A stretch of DNA of 64,000 nt from an uncultured Bacteriovoracaceae bacterium (GTDB lineage Bacteria > Bdellovibrionota > Bacteriovoracia > Bacteriovoracales > Bacteriovoracaceae), in assembly GCA_937923325.1 (NCBI GenBank), contig CAKZUQ010000029.1:1-64000 (forward strand). Reading direction: 5' to 3'. The first letter of the stretch is position 1. The number at the start of each line of letters is the position of its first letter. The notes beneath the pieces are model-generated. The model ran no database searches. It was given only the letters and a program-made list of their open reading frames with translations, and was not told the origin of the DNA. Position numbers and translations under genes: made by a program. Positions 46,184 to 55,334 of this stretch are shown one piece after another.

Positions 46184-47557
46184 CTATAAGTATTTTTTAT
46201 AATTTAATATTTTAACTTTATAACCAGCTTTTCTTAGTGGTTTGGCCAAGCTCTTGTTACCAACAATTAACTTTGTTTGAATATTCCAAGAAAATAATCG
46301 TCCAACAACTTCAGCAAGCTTTTTAATACTTATTTGCTCAATTTCTTTAGGAAACAAATATATATCCTTATATGGCCTTGAGATATGATCAAAGAATAAA
46401 AGGTTACTTAAAAACGCTGTTGATGATTCAAGCTTAAATAGATAATTTCCTTTGAGGTATCTTTTAGAGTGCTCATAATTAACAGGATTAATCTTAGTAC
46501 TTTGAACTTTTATTATATCCTCAATGACTTTTAAAGTTTCAACTATTGTTTCATTTTTAGTAAAAGTATTAATTCCACTTCTTCCGTATGTCTTTTGCCC
46601 TGATGCATATGCACTAGCACTATAAGTCAGCCCTCTTTTAACTCTTAACTCTTGCATTAATCTTGAAGTAAAACCTCCACCAATAAACCTTGAAGCAAAT
46701 TCGATATCTGTATGGTCTTTAGAAACTTCATCATACGTCATATACCTTCCAATTCTTATTTGAGCTTGGTTTGCCTTTGGAACATTAACAAGATAAATCG
46801 TATTATTTGTCGATACTGGCTTTTTAACTTTTTTAGCTTCTACTACAGTAGTTGACGTTTTACCACTCCATCCACAATTTTTAGAAATTACTTTCTCTAA
46901 GGATTTTATCTCTGCTGGGCCTTTAATATAAATTTTCTTCTTAACCTTATTACTAAAAAACTTTAATTTCGAATGAAGATCCTTTGCTTTAATTTTTGAA
47001 ATCGTTTTGATCTTTCCACCAACAGGTGTTTCATATCCAGTCCCAGCTAAAGAGACTTCTCTAAATATTCTACTGGCAATTGCTCCATGATTGTTGACTG
47101 AATTTTTGAGAGCTGTAAGAGCTCTTTTTTTTGTTTTTCTAAACTCCTTTACTGGAAAAGTAGCATTTTTAAAAACATGACAAACCATCATCATTGTTGG
47201 TGTTATGTCTTTAACAAGTCCACTTACAGAATAAGTTGCATACTCATGAGTAACATTACTTTCATAGTTTGCTCCATAAAACTCTAGTGCCTCTAGTATT
47301 TCTTTTTTAGTATAACGAGTAGTTCCTGAAGTGAGTTCACTAAACATAAACTCTGTTGTTCCAGCTTTACTTTTTGAGTCTGTTAAAGCTCCTGCATGAA
47401 AATAAGCTGTAAAGTTATATGTTGGAAATGTATTATCTTCAAGCCATACAACTTCTATTCCATTCCAGTTAAGCTTTTTTAAATTATCATCTAAGTAGTT
47501 ACCTGCAAAAGCATAGTTAGATAAAACAACAATCAGTAATAATATTTTACGTATCAT
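46184..47557 (-). CDS. M16-family peptidase homologue lacking the zinc motif
   Basis: 457 residues with signal peptide (cut near YAFAG). The M16 fold is recognisable in the N-terminal half (YTKKEILEALEFYGANYES), but the HxxEH site is replaced (AGTTEFMFSEL), so it cannot bind zinc in the normal way. The C-terminal half keeps the substrate-binding block GGGFTSRLMQELRVKRGLTYSASA. It pairs with the active M16 gene 18 bases upstream, giving the common active/inactive heterodimer. Probably periplasmic. Confidence 0.88.
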   Translation of the reverse strand: MIRKILLLIVVLSNYAFAGNYLDDNLKKLNWNGIEVVWLEDNTFPTYNFTAYFHAGALTDSKSKAGTTEFMFSELTSGTTRYTKKEILEALEFYGANYESNVTHEYATYSVSGLVKDITPTMMMVCHVFKNATFPVKEFRKTKKRALTALKNSVNNHGAIASRIFREVSLAGTGYETPVGGKIKTISKIKAKDLHSKLKFFSNKVKKKIYIKGPAEIKSLEKVISKNCGWSGKTSTTVVEAKKVKKPVSTNNTIYLVNVPKANQAQIRIGRYMTYDEVSKDHTDIEFASRFIGGGFTSRLMQELRVKRGLTYSASAYASGQKTYGRSGINTFTKNETIVETLKVIEDIIKVQSTKINPVNYEHSKRYLKGNYLFKLESSTAFLSNLLFFDHISRPYKDIYLFPKEIEQISIKKLAEVVGRLFSWNIQTKLIVGNKSLAKPLRKAGYKVKILNYKKYL

Positions 47558-47575
47558 AATAACCTTTTTATTTAT

Positions 47576-48964
47576 TTATTTTTTATGTTTTTCCCAAATT
47601 GAAACAAATAGCGAATTCTCTTTAGTTAAGTACTTCGCACATGCTTGTTTTAATTCTTTAACATTGACTGAATTATATATACCTAGTTCCTCTTTATAAA
47701 AATTATAATCACCATAGTACACTTCCCTGTTACCTAAAAAGCCTGCAACTCCAGAATTCGTTTCTAACCCTGAAATCATTTGTACTAAGTATTGATTTTT
47801 AATTTTTTGTAAGTTCTTTTCTGTAATTGCAGTAGCACATCCTTTTTTTATTTTTTTATACAAGTCTTTTTGTAGCCAACTAAGTTGTCTACCATTAATC
47901 AGCTGTCCTCCAATAAAAAATACTCCTGACTCTTGTAGGGTATAATTACCAGCAGAAATTTTTGTTAACGTGGGTTTTTTATTTAATACATATTCACCTG
48001 TTAAATATGAACTCCCTCCATCACCCAGGATAGAAGATAAAATATCTAAAACATAGGCTTCTCTAGGTCCAATCTTAATTCCTTTAAAGGCTAAGAAAAA
48101 GTTTGGATTTGGACTTGTGCCATGAAGAGAAATTTTTCTTCCATTAAATTTACCTTTAAAGTCAAACCCAACATTTGCTAAAAATTCTTTTTTTTCTTTT
48201 TCTAAGTTTTCGTTCTTTGGGATTTTTTCAAACTTTTCTTCTAATTCATCAAATATTTCATCTGCATCCACATCTCCTGCGATTAAAATAATTGCATTAT
48301 TTGGTGCATAGAATTTTTTAAAATAAGCATGCATTTGATCACGAGTAACACTCTTTAAATCTTTAATTTTTCCAATGACACTTGTGCCATAAGGTGTTCC
48401 CTCAAATACGGCTTTCATCATTTGTAAAAATAGCTTCCCTCTATCAGAGTTTTCGTAGCGCATTTTTCGCTCTTCTAAAACAACATACCTTTCTTTTTCG
48501 AAAGCATCCTTATTTAAAGCCAGGTTTTGCATCCTATCAGCTTCAACATCTATAATTTTGTTAATATGTGCACTTGGAAGATTTTCATAGTAAACAGTTA
48601 GATCATTAGTCGTATAAGCATTATTAGATCCACCATTACCTTCAACGATTTTATCAAACTCTCCTTCTCCATATTTTTTAGCACCTTTAAACATCATATG
48701 CTCTAGGTAATGAGAAGCTCCTGTGATGCCATCTTCTTCATACTTCCCACCTACTTTAAAGTAAGTGTAGTAAGAAAAGATAGGTAGTTTATGATTTTCA
48801 ATAACAATAGCAGTTAAGCCATTTTTGAAAGTTCTTTTTTCAACATCAAATGAAATTGAACTTAGATCATCTACTTTTTGTGTGTCTTTACTTTCATCAT
48901 TTACAACTGATGAACAACTGGTAAGCATCATTAATATTATGAAATTTCCTATTCCAAACCTCAT
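47576..48964 (-). CDS. M16-family zinc metallopeptidase lipoprotein
   Basis: 462 residues. Lipobox MLTSC (Cys 17). The inverted zinc motif HYLEH is at 85-89 with the downstream Glu in VVLEERKMR, so this subunit is catalytic. The second half has the ordinary M16 fold (FYAPNNAIILIAGDVD). It cleaves peptides or small proteins in the periplasm, possibly prey-derived ones. It is the first gene of the pair and lies 38 bases from the divergent MBL gene. Confidence 0.92.
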   Translation of the reverse strand: MRFGIGNFIILMMLTSCSSVVNDESKDTQKVDDLSSISFDVEKRTFKNGLTAIVIENHKLPIFSYYTYFKVGGKYEEDGITGASHYLEHMMFKGAKKYGEGEFDKIVEGNGGSNNAYTTNDLTVYYENLPSAHINKIIDVEADRMQNLALNKDAFEKERYVVLEERKMRYENSDRGKLFLQMMKAVFEGTPYGTSVIGKIKDLKSVTRDQMHAYFKKFYAPNNAIILIAGDVDADEIFDELEEKFEKIPKNENLEKEKKEFLANVGFDFKGKFNGRKISLHGTSPNPNFFLAFKGIKIGPREAYVLDILSSILGDGGSSYLTGEYVLNKKPTLTKISAGNYTLQESGVFFIGGQLINGRQLSWLQKDLYKKIKKGCATAITEKNLQKIKNQYLVQMISGLETNSGVAGFLGNREVYYGDYNFYKEELGIYNSVNVKELKQACAKYLTKENSLFVSIWEKHKK

Positions 48965-49002
48965 TTTAACTCCTCGAAATAATTGAGTTTTTATTATACA
49001 TC

Positions 49003-49875
49003 ATGATGGTATATTCTTGGAGTATGGAAAATATTAACAACATTGAAAGTTCACAAAGAAAAAACAGAATAACTATAACTGCACTTGGAACAGGTACAAG
49101 CACTGGTATCCCCACCCTTGGCTGCAAATGTAGTGTATGTGAGTCTACGATAATTAAAAACAAACGATTACGTTCAAGTATTATTATTAATATTGATGAA
49201 AAAAACATCTTAGTTGATGCCTCAACCGACCTTAGGACTCAACTTCTAAATAATAATATTGAGGATATTGACGCTTGTATTATCACGCATGAACATGCTG
49301 ATCATACTCATGGGATCGATGACTTAAGGCCTTTTTGCTTTTACAAGGATACTCCTATTCCTGTTTATACTGCGAAGAATACAAAAGAAGTCTTAGAGGT
49401 AAAATTCCCCTATATCTTTAAACGTCATGAAGTCTTTAAGGATAAGAAAATACTAGGTGGTGGAATTCCTAAGCTAGACTTACACGAAGTAACACCAGGA
49501 ACTCACTCTATATGTGATCAAGATTTTACTTTTTACTCTCTTCCCCATGGGCATACCGAAACACTGGGAATAAAAATCAAGTCTTTTGCCTATATCATTG
49601 ATTGCACTCAAATACCTGAAAAGGCTTTAGAGGACTTAATAAACGCTGACTTAGAACTTTTAATTATAGACTGTCTAAGAATTAAAAAGCACCAAACTCA
49701 CTTGCACTTAGACCTTGCTCTTGAGTACGCTCAAAAAATAGGGGCAAAAAAAACGGGCCTAACGCATATGAGCCATGACTTTGAACATGAAGAATTTTCA
49801 CAGATGCTAAAAAATAGATACAACGGTGATATTTTCCCGTTATATGATACTCAAAAAATAGAGGTTTTTTACTAG
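49003..49875 (+). CDS. MBL-fold metal hydrolase, PhnP-like
   Basis: 290 residues from the first ATG; ATGs at 49006 and 49024 are alternatives, and none has a well-spaced ribosome site. A TATACA-like box lies about 10 bases before the first ATG, so a leaderless transcript is possible. The fold is clear: ALGTGTSTGIPTLGCKCSVC (the Cys-containing entry of PhnP-like proteins), THEHADHTHG (metal ligands), SLPHGHTETLG and GLTHMSHDFEHEEF. PhnP-type enzymes are cyclic phosphodiesterases; related MBL proteins process tRNA. Exact substrate unknown. Confidence 0.85.
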   Translation: MMVYSWSMENINNIESSQRKNRITITALGTGTSTGIPTLGCKCSVCESTIIKNKRLRSSIIINIDEKNILVDASTDLRTQLLNNNIEDIDACIITHEHADHTHGIDDLRPFCFYKDTPIPVYTAKNTKEVLEVKFPYIFKRHEVFKDKKILGGGIPKLDLHEVTPGTHSICDQDFTFYSLPHGHTETLGIKIKSFAYIIDCTQIPEKALEDLINADLELLIIDCLRIKKHQTHLHLDLALEYAQKIGAKKTGLTHMSHDFEHEEFSQMLKNRYNGDIFPLYDTQKIEVFY

Positions 49876-49949
49876 CATTTTATTTTAAAAGACCCTATAT
49901 TTACTGAAAATATTAAACTTAATATAAATCTTAATAGTGAGGATTTCAG

Positions 49950-51068
49950 ATGAAAATAGCTGTACCTAAAGAAATTAAAAACAATGAAAATAGAGTTGCT
50001 CTTGTACCTTCAGGTGTACATCAACTTGTTCTAGATGGACATGAAGTATATGTTCAAAAAACAGCTGGACTAGGAGTTGGAATCTCTGATGAAGAGTTTA
50101 TCGAAGCCGGTGCAAAAATGGTTGATACACTTGAAGACGCTTTTGCTGCAGGTGAGATGATTATTAAAGTTAAAGAGCCTCAACCAGTAGAGATCGCTTT
50201 ATTAAAACCACATCATATTCTTTATACATATCTTCACCTTGCTGCTGATAAAGATTTAACAGAAGGTTTAATGAAGTCGGGATCAACTTGTATTGCCTAT
50301 GAAACTATTCAATACCCAGATGGTTCTCTTCCACTTTTAGTACCTATGAGTGAAGTTGCAGGAAGAATGGCAACTCAAGTTGGAACAACATTCTTACAAA
50401 AAGACAAAGGTGGTAAAGGAGTTCTTCTTGGTGGTGTACCAGGTGTTAAGAGAGCGAAAGTTACAGTTATCGGTTGTGGAATTGCTGGAACAAATGCAAC
50501 AAAAATGGCCATGGGTCTAGGTGCAGATGTAACTTGTATAGACCTTTCTACTAAAAGACTAGCTGAAATGGATGACCTATTTGATAATAGAATAACGACT
50601 TTATACTCTAATGCTAAAAATATCGAAGAGTGTGTTATCAACTCAGACTTAGTGATTGGAGCAGTACTGGTTGCAGGGGCAAAAGCTCCAAAGCTTGTTA
50701 CAAGAGATATGATTTCTAAAATGGAAAAAGGATCAGTCGTTGTTGATATTGCTGTTGATCAAGGTGGATGTATAGAGACTTGTACTCCCACAACTCACGA
50801 AGCACCTACATTTGAAGTTGATGGCGTTGTTCATTACTGTGTTGCCAATATGCCAGGAGCTGTTGCGAGAACATCAACTTATGCACTTACAAATGTTACG
50901 TTAAGATATGCTAGAATGTTAGCTGCTAATGGAGTAGATAAGTCAATTATGCAAGACAACGCATTGAGACTAGGTGTTAATATATATAAAGGAAGTTTAT
51001 GTTACGAACAAGTAGCTGATGATCTAGAACTACCTTTCACTCCACTTAACCCAGAAAAATACCTTTAA
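49950..51068 (+). CDS. ald: Alanine dehydrogenase
   Basis: 372 residues, nearly all Ald landmarks: MKIAVPKEIKNNENRVALVPSGV, the catalytic lysine region IIKVKEPQ, the LHLAADKDLT loop, NAD-binding VIGCGIAGTNATKMAMGLGA and the late VANMPGAVARTSTYALTN. It converts L-alanine reversibly to pyruvate and ammonia with NAD+. Such an enzyme suits an amino-acid-consuming predator. AGTGAGGATTTC precedes the start. Codon use matches the neighbours. Confidence 0.96.
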   Translation: MKIAVPKEIKNNENRVALVPSGVHQLVLDGHEVYVQKTAGLGVGISDEEFIEAGAKMVDTLEDAFAAGEMIIKVKEPQPVEIALLKPHHILYTYLHLAADKDLTEGLMKSGSTCIAYETIQYPDGSLPLLVPMSEVAGRMATQVGTTFLQKDKGGKGVLLGGVPGVKRAKVTVIGCGIAGTNATKMAMGLGADVTCIDLSTKRLAEMDDLFDNRITTLYSNAKNIEECVINSDLVIGAVLVAGAKAPKLVTRDMISKMEKGSVVVDIAVDQGGCIETCTPTTHEAPTFEVDGVVHYCVANMPGAVARTSTYALTNVTLRYARMLAANGVDKSIMQDNALRLGVNIYKGSLCYEQVADDLELPFTPLNPEKYL

Positions 51069-51117
51069 GAATAAATTTCTGTATTAAATAATTCCCCTGT
51101 TATGTTAAACTATTAAT

Positions 51118-51588
51118 ATGACAGGGAACCCTTCAATCGATAAAGTTTTATTAGGTATTAATGGTATTGTTGTACTTGCAGCAGCTGGCCTAGTATTTCA
51201 TTCAATTAACAATATTAAATCACCGCCTATTGATCAGAATGGACAATTTACTGGTATGGTTCAAGAGTCCATGGTAGATCTAAAAAGACAACCTGTGGTA
51301 TTCAAAGAAATGGTAGTTAATCTCTACTCCCGTCAAAGAAGACTTCGCTTTTTAAACTTAACAATGAATATTGAAGTGTATGAAGAAGGACAAGAGAAAA
51401 TTGTTGGAACTTATAAGCCAATGATAGTCGACAGTCTAATTGATATTGCAGGAAATATGAAGCCAGAAGATCTTAACTCTGTTACAGGTAGGATGCTTCT
51501 GGAATCTCGTGTGAAAAATAAAGTTAATGAATCTACTGAGACGCCAATTATTAAAAAAATTTATTTCTCAAAGTTTATCGTTCAGTAG
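51118..51588 (+). CDS. FliL-like protein outside a flagellar operon
   Basis: 156 residues with an N-terminal membrane helix (about 10-28) and a periplasmic domain that carries the FliL core: PVVFKEMVVNLYSRQRRLRFLNLTMNIEVYEE and a closing KKIYFSKFIVQ. FliL stabilises stators at the motor; isolated copies occur in genomes with several stators. It lies 49 bases behind ald. No clear ribosome site. The FliL assignment is by motif order. Confidence 0.78.
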   Translation: MTGNPSIDKVLLGINGIVVLAAAGLVFHSINNIKSPPIDQNGQFTGMVQESMVDLKRQPVVFKEMVVNLYSRQRRLRFLNLTMNIEVYEEGQEKIVGTYKPMIVDSLIDIAGNMKPEDLNSVTGRMLLESRVKNKVNESTETPIIKKIYFSKFIVQ

Positions 51589-51603
51589 ATGTAGGTTTAA
51601 TTT

Positions 51604-51789
51604 TTACTGTTCAGTTGCAGGTGCAGCTGTTTCTTTTTCACCACCAAGTCTAGTGTAGTTACCTTCTTCATCAGATAAACTCTTTAAGTACTCTTCAACT
51701 TGAGATGCTGAAACTTTTCCTTCAGCTACTAATCTATCTCTTAAACGAACGTCCATTTCTTTGTCTTCTAATGCCATACGAAGTTTCAT
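51604..51789 (-). CDS. Small acidic protein of unknown function
   Basis: 61 residues from the ATG at 51789, which is 9 bases after AAGGG; a GTG two codons earlier is too close to that site. Mostly helical, with charged residues (KLRMALEDKEMDVRLRDRLVAEGKVSASQVEEYLKSLSDEEG) and a Pro/Ala-Thr-Glu tail. It has the look of a small adaptor or of the short C-terminal region of a regulatory protein. Convergent with the fliL-like gene. Not recognised. Confidence 0.55.
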   Translation of the reverse strand: MKLRMALEDKEMDVRLRDRLVAEGKVSASQVEEYLKSLSDEEGNYTRLGGEKETAAPATEQ

Positions 51790-51899
51790 ATTCACTACCC
51801 TTTTTTATATTAAGATTTTTAACAATTTATGTAAGTGATACTAGGTATCATAAATTAATAAATTTTGGCAAGTTTGAATATAAACTTAACACATCGAAT

Positions 51900-52631
51900 C
51901 TACTGCCAAAATTTAGGATCTTTTGGGTCATGTCCTTCCTTCTTAGGCTCTTCATCAACAATCCTAAGTTTTCCGCGCATTTTTTCTTTATGTCGTCTCT
52001 TTTGCGCTGCTTCAACACTAGAAGAAAAGCTTCCTCCCCTGGCCTTCATAGACTTGTACTGAAGAAAGAAAAAGGCAAATAACATAGATGCTAAATGTGC
52101 AAAGCTCACTGCTCCATTTCCGGAGAAAAATCCCATATAAAGTTGAATGCCTGCAAGTAATAAGCAGAAGTACTTAGCCTTCATTGGAAATAAAAGCATA
52201 AAAGTTAATTGTCTATCTGAATATATAATTCCGTATGAAACTAATAAAGCGTAGCCAAATCCAGTGATGCCCATTAGCGGTCCAGATATACCAAAGAAGG
52301 CTGAAAGAGCTAAATAAACAGGAATAACGGCCAATACAGACACTGCTAAAAGTTGTAGATAAAACTTTGCACCCCACTGTCTTTCGAGATCACTACCTAT
52401 AAACCAAATTATTAAGGACTCAAACAAAAGTCCCATAAAGCTAGCTTCCATAAATGGATAAGTTACAAACTGATAAAGTAATCCAGACTTTATTCCACTT
52501 AGACTTAACGCTAAAAATGGAGCTAGTTTACCTCCAAGCATAGAGTTGATAACAAATAAAACAACCATCGTAATAATGATTGATTTGTTTATTTTTGATA
52601 ATTGTGGGGCCTGAAATTGAGCGCCTTGCAT
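51900..52631 (-). CDS. Rhomboid-like membrane protein with altered active site
   Basis: 243 residues with about six membrane helices and a basic cytoplasmic tail (RRHKEKMRGKLRIVDEEPKKEG). The rhomboid plan is seen: IGSDLERQWGAKFYLQLLAVS, a G-x-x-G motif region reading GPLMGITGFGYALL, and SFAHLASMLFAFFFL. The nucleophile GxSG reads GITG, with Thr in place of Ser, and the histidine is kept. It may be a pseudoprotease or use Thr. It is 22 bases ahead of methylmalonyl-CoA epimerase on the same strand. Confidence 0.78.
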   Translation of the reverse strand: MQGAQFQAPQLSKINKSIIITMVVLFVINSMLGGKLAPFLALSLSGIKSGLLYQFVTYPFMEASFMGLLFESLIIWFIGSDLERQWGAKFYLQLLAVSVLAVIPVYLALSAFFGISGPLMGITGFGYALLVSYGIIYSDRQLTFMLLFPMKAKYFCLLLAGIQLYMGFFSGNGAVSFAHLASMLFAFFFLQYKSMKARGGSFSSSVEAAQKRRHKEKMRGKLRIVDEEPKKEGHDPKDPKFWQ

Positions 52632-52653
52632 ATGTGAACCTTTTTTTACTTTT

Positions 52654-53085
52654 CTAATACTTACTATTCGGTTTTTGTGAGATTTCTATTAATACTCCAC
52701 CAGTAGATTTAGGATGAATAAAGTTAACTAAACAATTTCCAGCTCCAACTTTAGGCTCTGGATAAATAAAACGAAATCCCTTACTAATAAGGTCAGTTTG
52801 TTTAGCCTTAACATCTTTCACTTTAAAACAAAGATGGTGAATCCCAGGGCCATTTTTTTCTATAAACTTGTGAATAGCACTCTGTTCACTTGTAGGCTCT
52901 AGAAGTTCAATATGGGCATTAACATCAATATGAGCAAACGCCGTTTTAACTTTTTGTTCCTCAACAACTTCTCTATCTGCAGCAAAAGATAAACCAAGCT
53001 CAGTATACATTCTTACCGAAGACTCTAAGTCTTTAACTGCGATGGCCACATGGTCTAAAATACAATCATCTAATTCTGGTAACAT
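52654..53085 (-). CDS. mce: Methylmalonyl-CoA epimerase
   Basis: 143 residues from the ATG at 53085, preceded by AGGA at 5 bases; a longer frame starts with TTG. Glyoxalase-fold with DHVAIAVKDLE, AHIELLEPTSEQSAI, GPGIHHLCFKVKDV and HPKSTGGVLIEI, the metal ligands (His, Glu) in place. It interconverts (R)- and (S)-methylmalonyl-CoA for propionate use with methylmalonyl-CoA mutase, whose genes are not in the window. Confidence 0.93.
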   Translation of the reverse strand: MLPELDDCILDHVAIAVKDLESSVRMYTELGLSFAADREVVEEQKVKTAFAHIDVNAHIELLEPTSEQSAIHKFIEKNGPGIHHLCFKVKDVKAKQTDLISKGFRFIYPEPKVGAGNCLVNFIHPKSTGGVLIEISQKPNSKY

Positions 53086-53179
53086 TTTAATCCTAATAAA
53101 TTTTTTACTATACAAAATAATAACGTAAAGCTTATCTCTCAGCTTATACGTTACCTATAATTTTTGATTTTTAAAAGTC

Positions 53180-55138
53180 TTAGTTACTCGTACTACCACA
53201 CTGGAAGTCAAAGTATCCATTTGAGAAATCTGGTGGATCACATGCTGCTGCACAACGATTTTCATCATTTGGATTAAACGTTGGCATCTCTGGTGTTGGT
53301 GGTGGTTTACAAATACCATTCTCACAATCACCGTGTTCTTCAAAAGTATAACATCTTAAGGCACAAGTTGTTGCATTTTGAGCATCTAGACCTGTTTTAA
53401 TAATATAACATCTCGTTACTGGGTGCTTCATACACCACTCTTTAGCAATACACTTTTGTCCTGATCCTTTTGAACAAAGAACTGGTGGGTCTTGAAGTGT
53501 ATCGTGAACTGCACATCTTCCAGTTGTTTGAGAGCAACATAAAGATGAACATTCATAATCACTTGAACAACTAGCTCCTGGGTTTAATAATCCATAACTA
53601 GGCATATCTTCTACACATTGAGATACAATTGATTTATCCCAACATCTTTTATTAATACAACACTCATCTGAACCACACTGGTTAGATGATGAACAAGACT
53701 GAAAACTAGATAATAAAACATCATCACCAGTTGAGTTAATATCTGATGGTTTAACAAGTTGAAGTTTAACCTCTTTAGAAGTAATTGATGTTTCAACACC
53801 ATCATCATCCGTCGTAATAATTTCAACTTTACTTGTAACAGTACATGAACCAACATGCTCACCAGTAATATTATCAACAGAAGTTGCACGAGCATTACAC
53901 CCATCCATCCACTGAGATTCACCATTAGCTGTCATGAATGTTACACCTCTAGCAGTATCTGGAGCTGCTGATCCGAGGTACTCTGTATCCTTTAAGAAAT
54001 CAAATTTTGTACTAAGTGGAAACATTTTTGAATCATATGGATAAGGGTCATTAGCTGTTCCATTCCCTATTAAAGTCTGCCTAGCACTAAATAGACCATA
54101 TGGACCAAACATAGCACTTGAAGCGTTTGTTAAGTCAGCATCAATTTGCCAAGAAGCTGTATTACTTATTCTATACGGACCTTTGTATTGGTAAGAGCTT
54201 CCATCTATTGAATGACTTGTTAACGTTGAGCCTGAAAAGCTAAAACTATCACTAAATTTATGTGTGAAAGATAATAGGGATGGATTATTAGGTAAACACC
54301 TGTCTAACATAATATTATTTGTATCTTCATAATACGTAGAAGATCCAGATTGAACTTGTGCTTCTGTTGGAGTGATTGGAGTTTCAACAGTTCCATCAAC
54401 TCTAACCAAACCTTGATCAACTACTTTTGCATATGAGTACTTACAAATATCTGTAGACTCAGTACAACCGCTAGATAAGTTACCGGTAAATGTTGGATCA
54501 TCCTCCAACTTTAAACCACGACAGAATAACTTATTGTCTCTATTAGATTGAACTGGCTCATTTAATTTTATAGAGCCATCTCCAGTGAAGTCGTAATCGT
54601 TATAGTCAAATAAATCATATATCAATTGAACATCACCAAACGGTCTAGACTTTAAATCTAGAATAAGGACTTGAACATCTGTTTGAGGAGTAAGACCAGC
54701 TGCTGTACTAACTGTTGCCTCAACATCAATAGGACTAGAATCTAGCCCAAAATTAAATCTTACCTTTACATTCTTAGATGCAAGAGTAGATATATTTATA
54801 CCCGCAACATAAAGTAATCCATTATAATTTTTTGGTAAAGTAAGCTTTTTCTCATAAGTTCCTCCACCAGTACCATCAGTTAACTTAGGCTCAATCAAGT
54901 GCCTAATCTCTACAGTGGCAGCTTCAATAACTTCCGCATTATCAATTGCATCTTGATTACCAATAGCACAGTCTACTCCAACTGGGCAGTCAACTATCCC
55001 ATTGCTCGAATCACCTGCTAAATTATCTGTCTCAATGACTTTCTGCCTACTAGAAGCAACATCATTACAAGACGTTAATGTGAACATCATTAAAGAAGAA
55101 ATTGTAAATAGGTTTATTAATTTTATTATATTCATCAT
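53180..55138 (-). CDS. Large cysteine-rich lipoprotein
   Basis: 652 residues with lipobox TLTSC (Cys 24). The first 460 residues hold beta-rich sequence with few Cys; the C-terminal 190 residues are packed with cysteines, including CGSDECCINKRCWDKS, CSSDYECSSLCCSQ and CALRCYTFEEHGDCENGIC. This pattern recalls small disulfide-knot domains. It is likely on the outer surface. It starts just after a 196-base gap and has no operon partner; the epimerase start is 95 bases beyond its stop. No family recognised; a frameshifted second copy of its tail on another frame is only a shadow. Confidence 0.75.
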   Translation of the reverse strand: MMNIIKLINLFTISSLMMFTLTSCNDVASSRQKVIETDNLAGDSSNGIVDCPVGVDCAIGNQDAIDNAEVIEAATVEIRHLIEPKLTDGTGGGTYEKKLTLPKNYNGLLYVAGINISTLASKNVKVRFNFGLDSSPIDVEATVSTAAGLTPQTDVQVLILDLKSRPFGDVQLIYDLFDYNDYDFTGDGSIKLNEPVQSNRDNKLFCRGLKLEDDPTFTGNLSSGCTESTDICKYSYAKVVDQGLVRVDGTVETPITPTEAQVQSGSSTYYEDTNNIMLDRCLPNNPSLLSFTHKFSDSFSFSGSTLTSHSIDGSSYQYKGPYRISNTASWQIDADLTNASSAMFGPYGLFSARQTLIGNGTANDPYPYDSKMFPLSTKFDFLKDTEYLGSAAPDTARGVTFMTANGESQWMDGCNARATSVDNITGEHVGSCTVTSKVEIITTDDDGVETSITSKEVKLQLVKPSDINSTGDDVLLSSFQSCSSSNQCGSDECCINKRCWDKSIVSQCVEDMPSYGLLNPGASCSSDYECSSLCCSQTTGRCAVHDTLQDPPVLCSKGSGQKCIAKEWCMKHPVTRCYIIKTGLDAQNATTCALRCYTFEEHGDCENGICKPPPTPEMPTFNPNDENRCAAACDPPDFSNGYFDFQCGSTSN

Positions 55139-55294
55139 CTAACTTCTCGGATATTTAAACCTTAATTTAAGCTTAGTTAGATTTTACAGTAGAACAGGTC
55201 AAATTTACCGCATATGCTCTATCTTACTGATACTACAAGAAGAAAAAACATAATAAGTGATTTCAATGACACACAAATGTGGCGAAGATTAATG

Positions 55295-55322
55295 AAATGG
55301 CCTTCTAACAAGAAGACCATTT
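55295..55322 (-). terminator. Hairpin downstream of the NYN gene
   Basis: AAATGGCCTTCT at 55295-55306 pairs with AGAAGACCATTT at 55311-55322, giving 11 pairs with one mismatch and a 4-base loop, 13 bases past the stop of the minus-strand NYN gene. The U run is weak. Confidence 0.45.
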
Positions 55323-55334
55323 AAGTATTAAGTT

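Noticed and set aside
53611..53925. A second open frame inside the cysteine-rich lipoprotein
   Set aside because: It lies wholly inside the lipoprotein gene on the same strand in another frame and shows low-complexity Leu/Val/Met content typical of a shadow frame.
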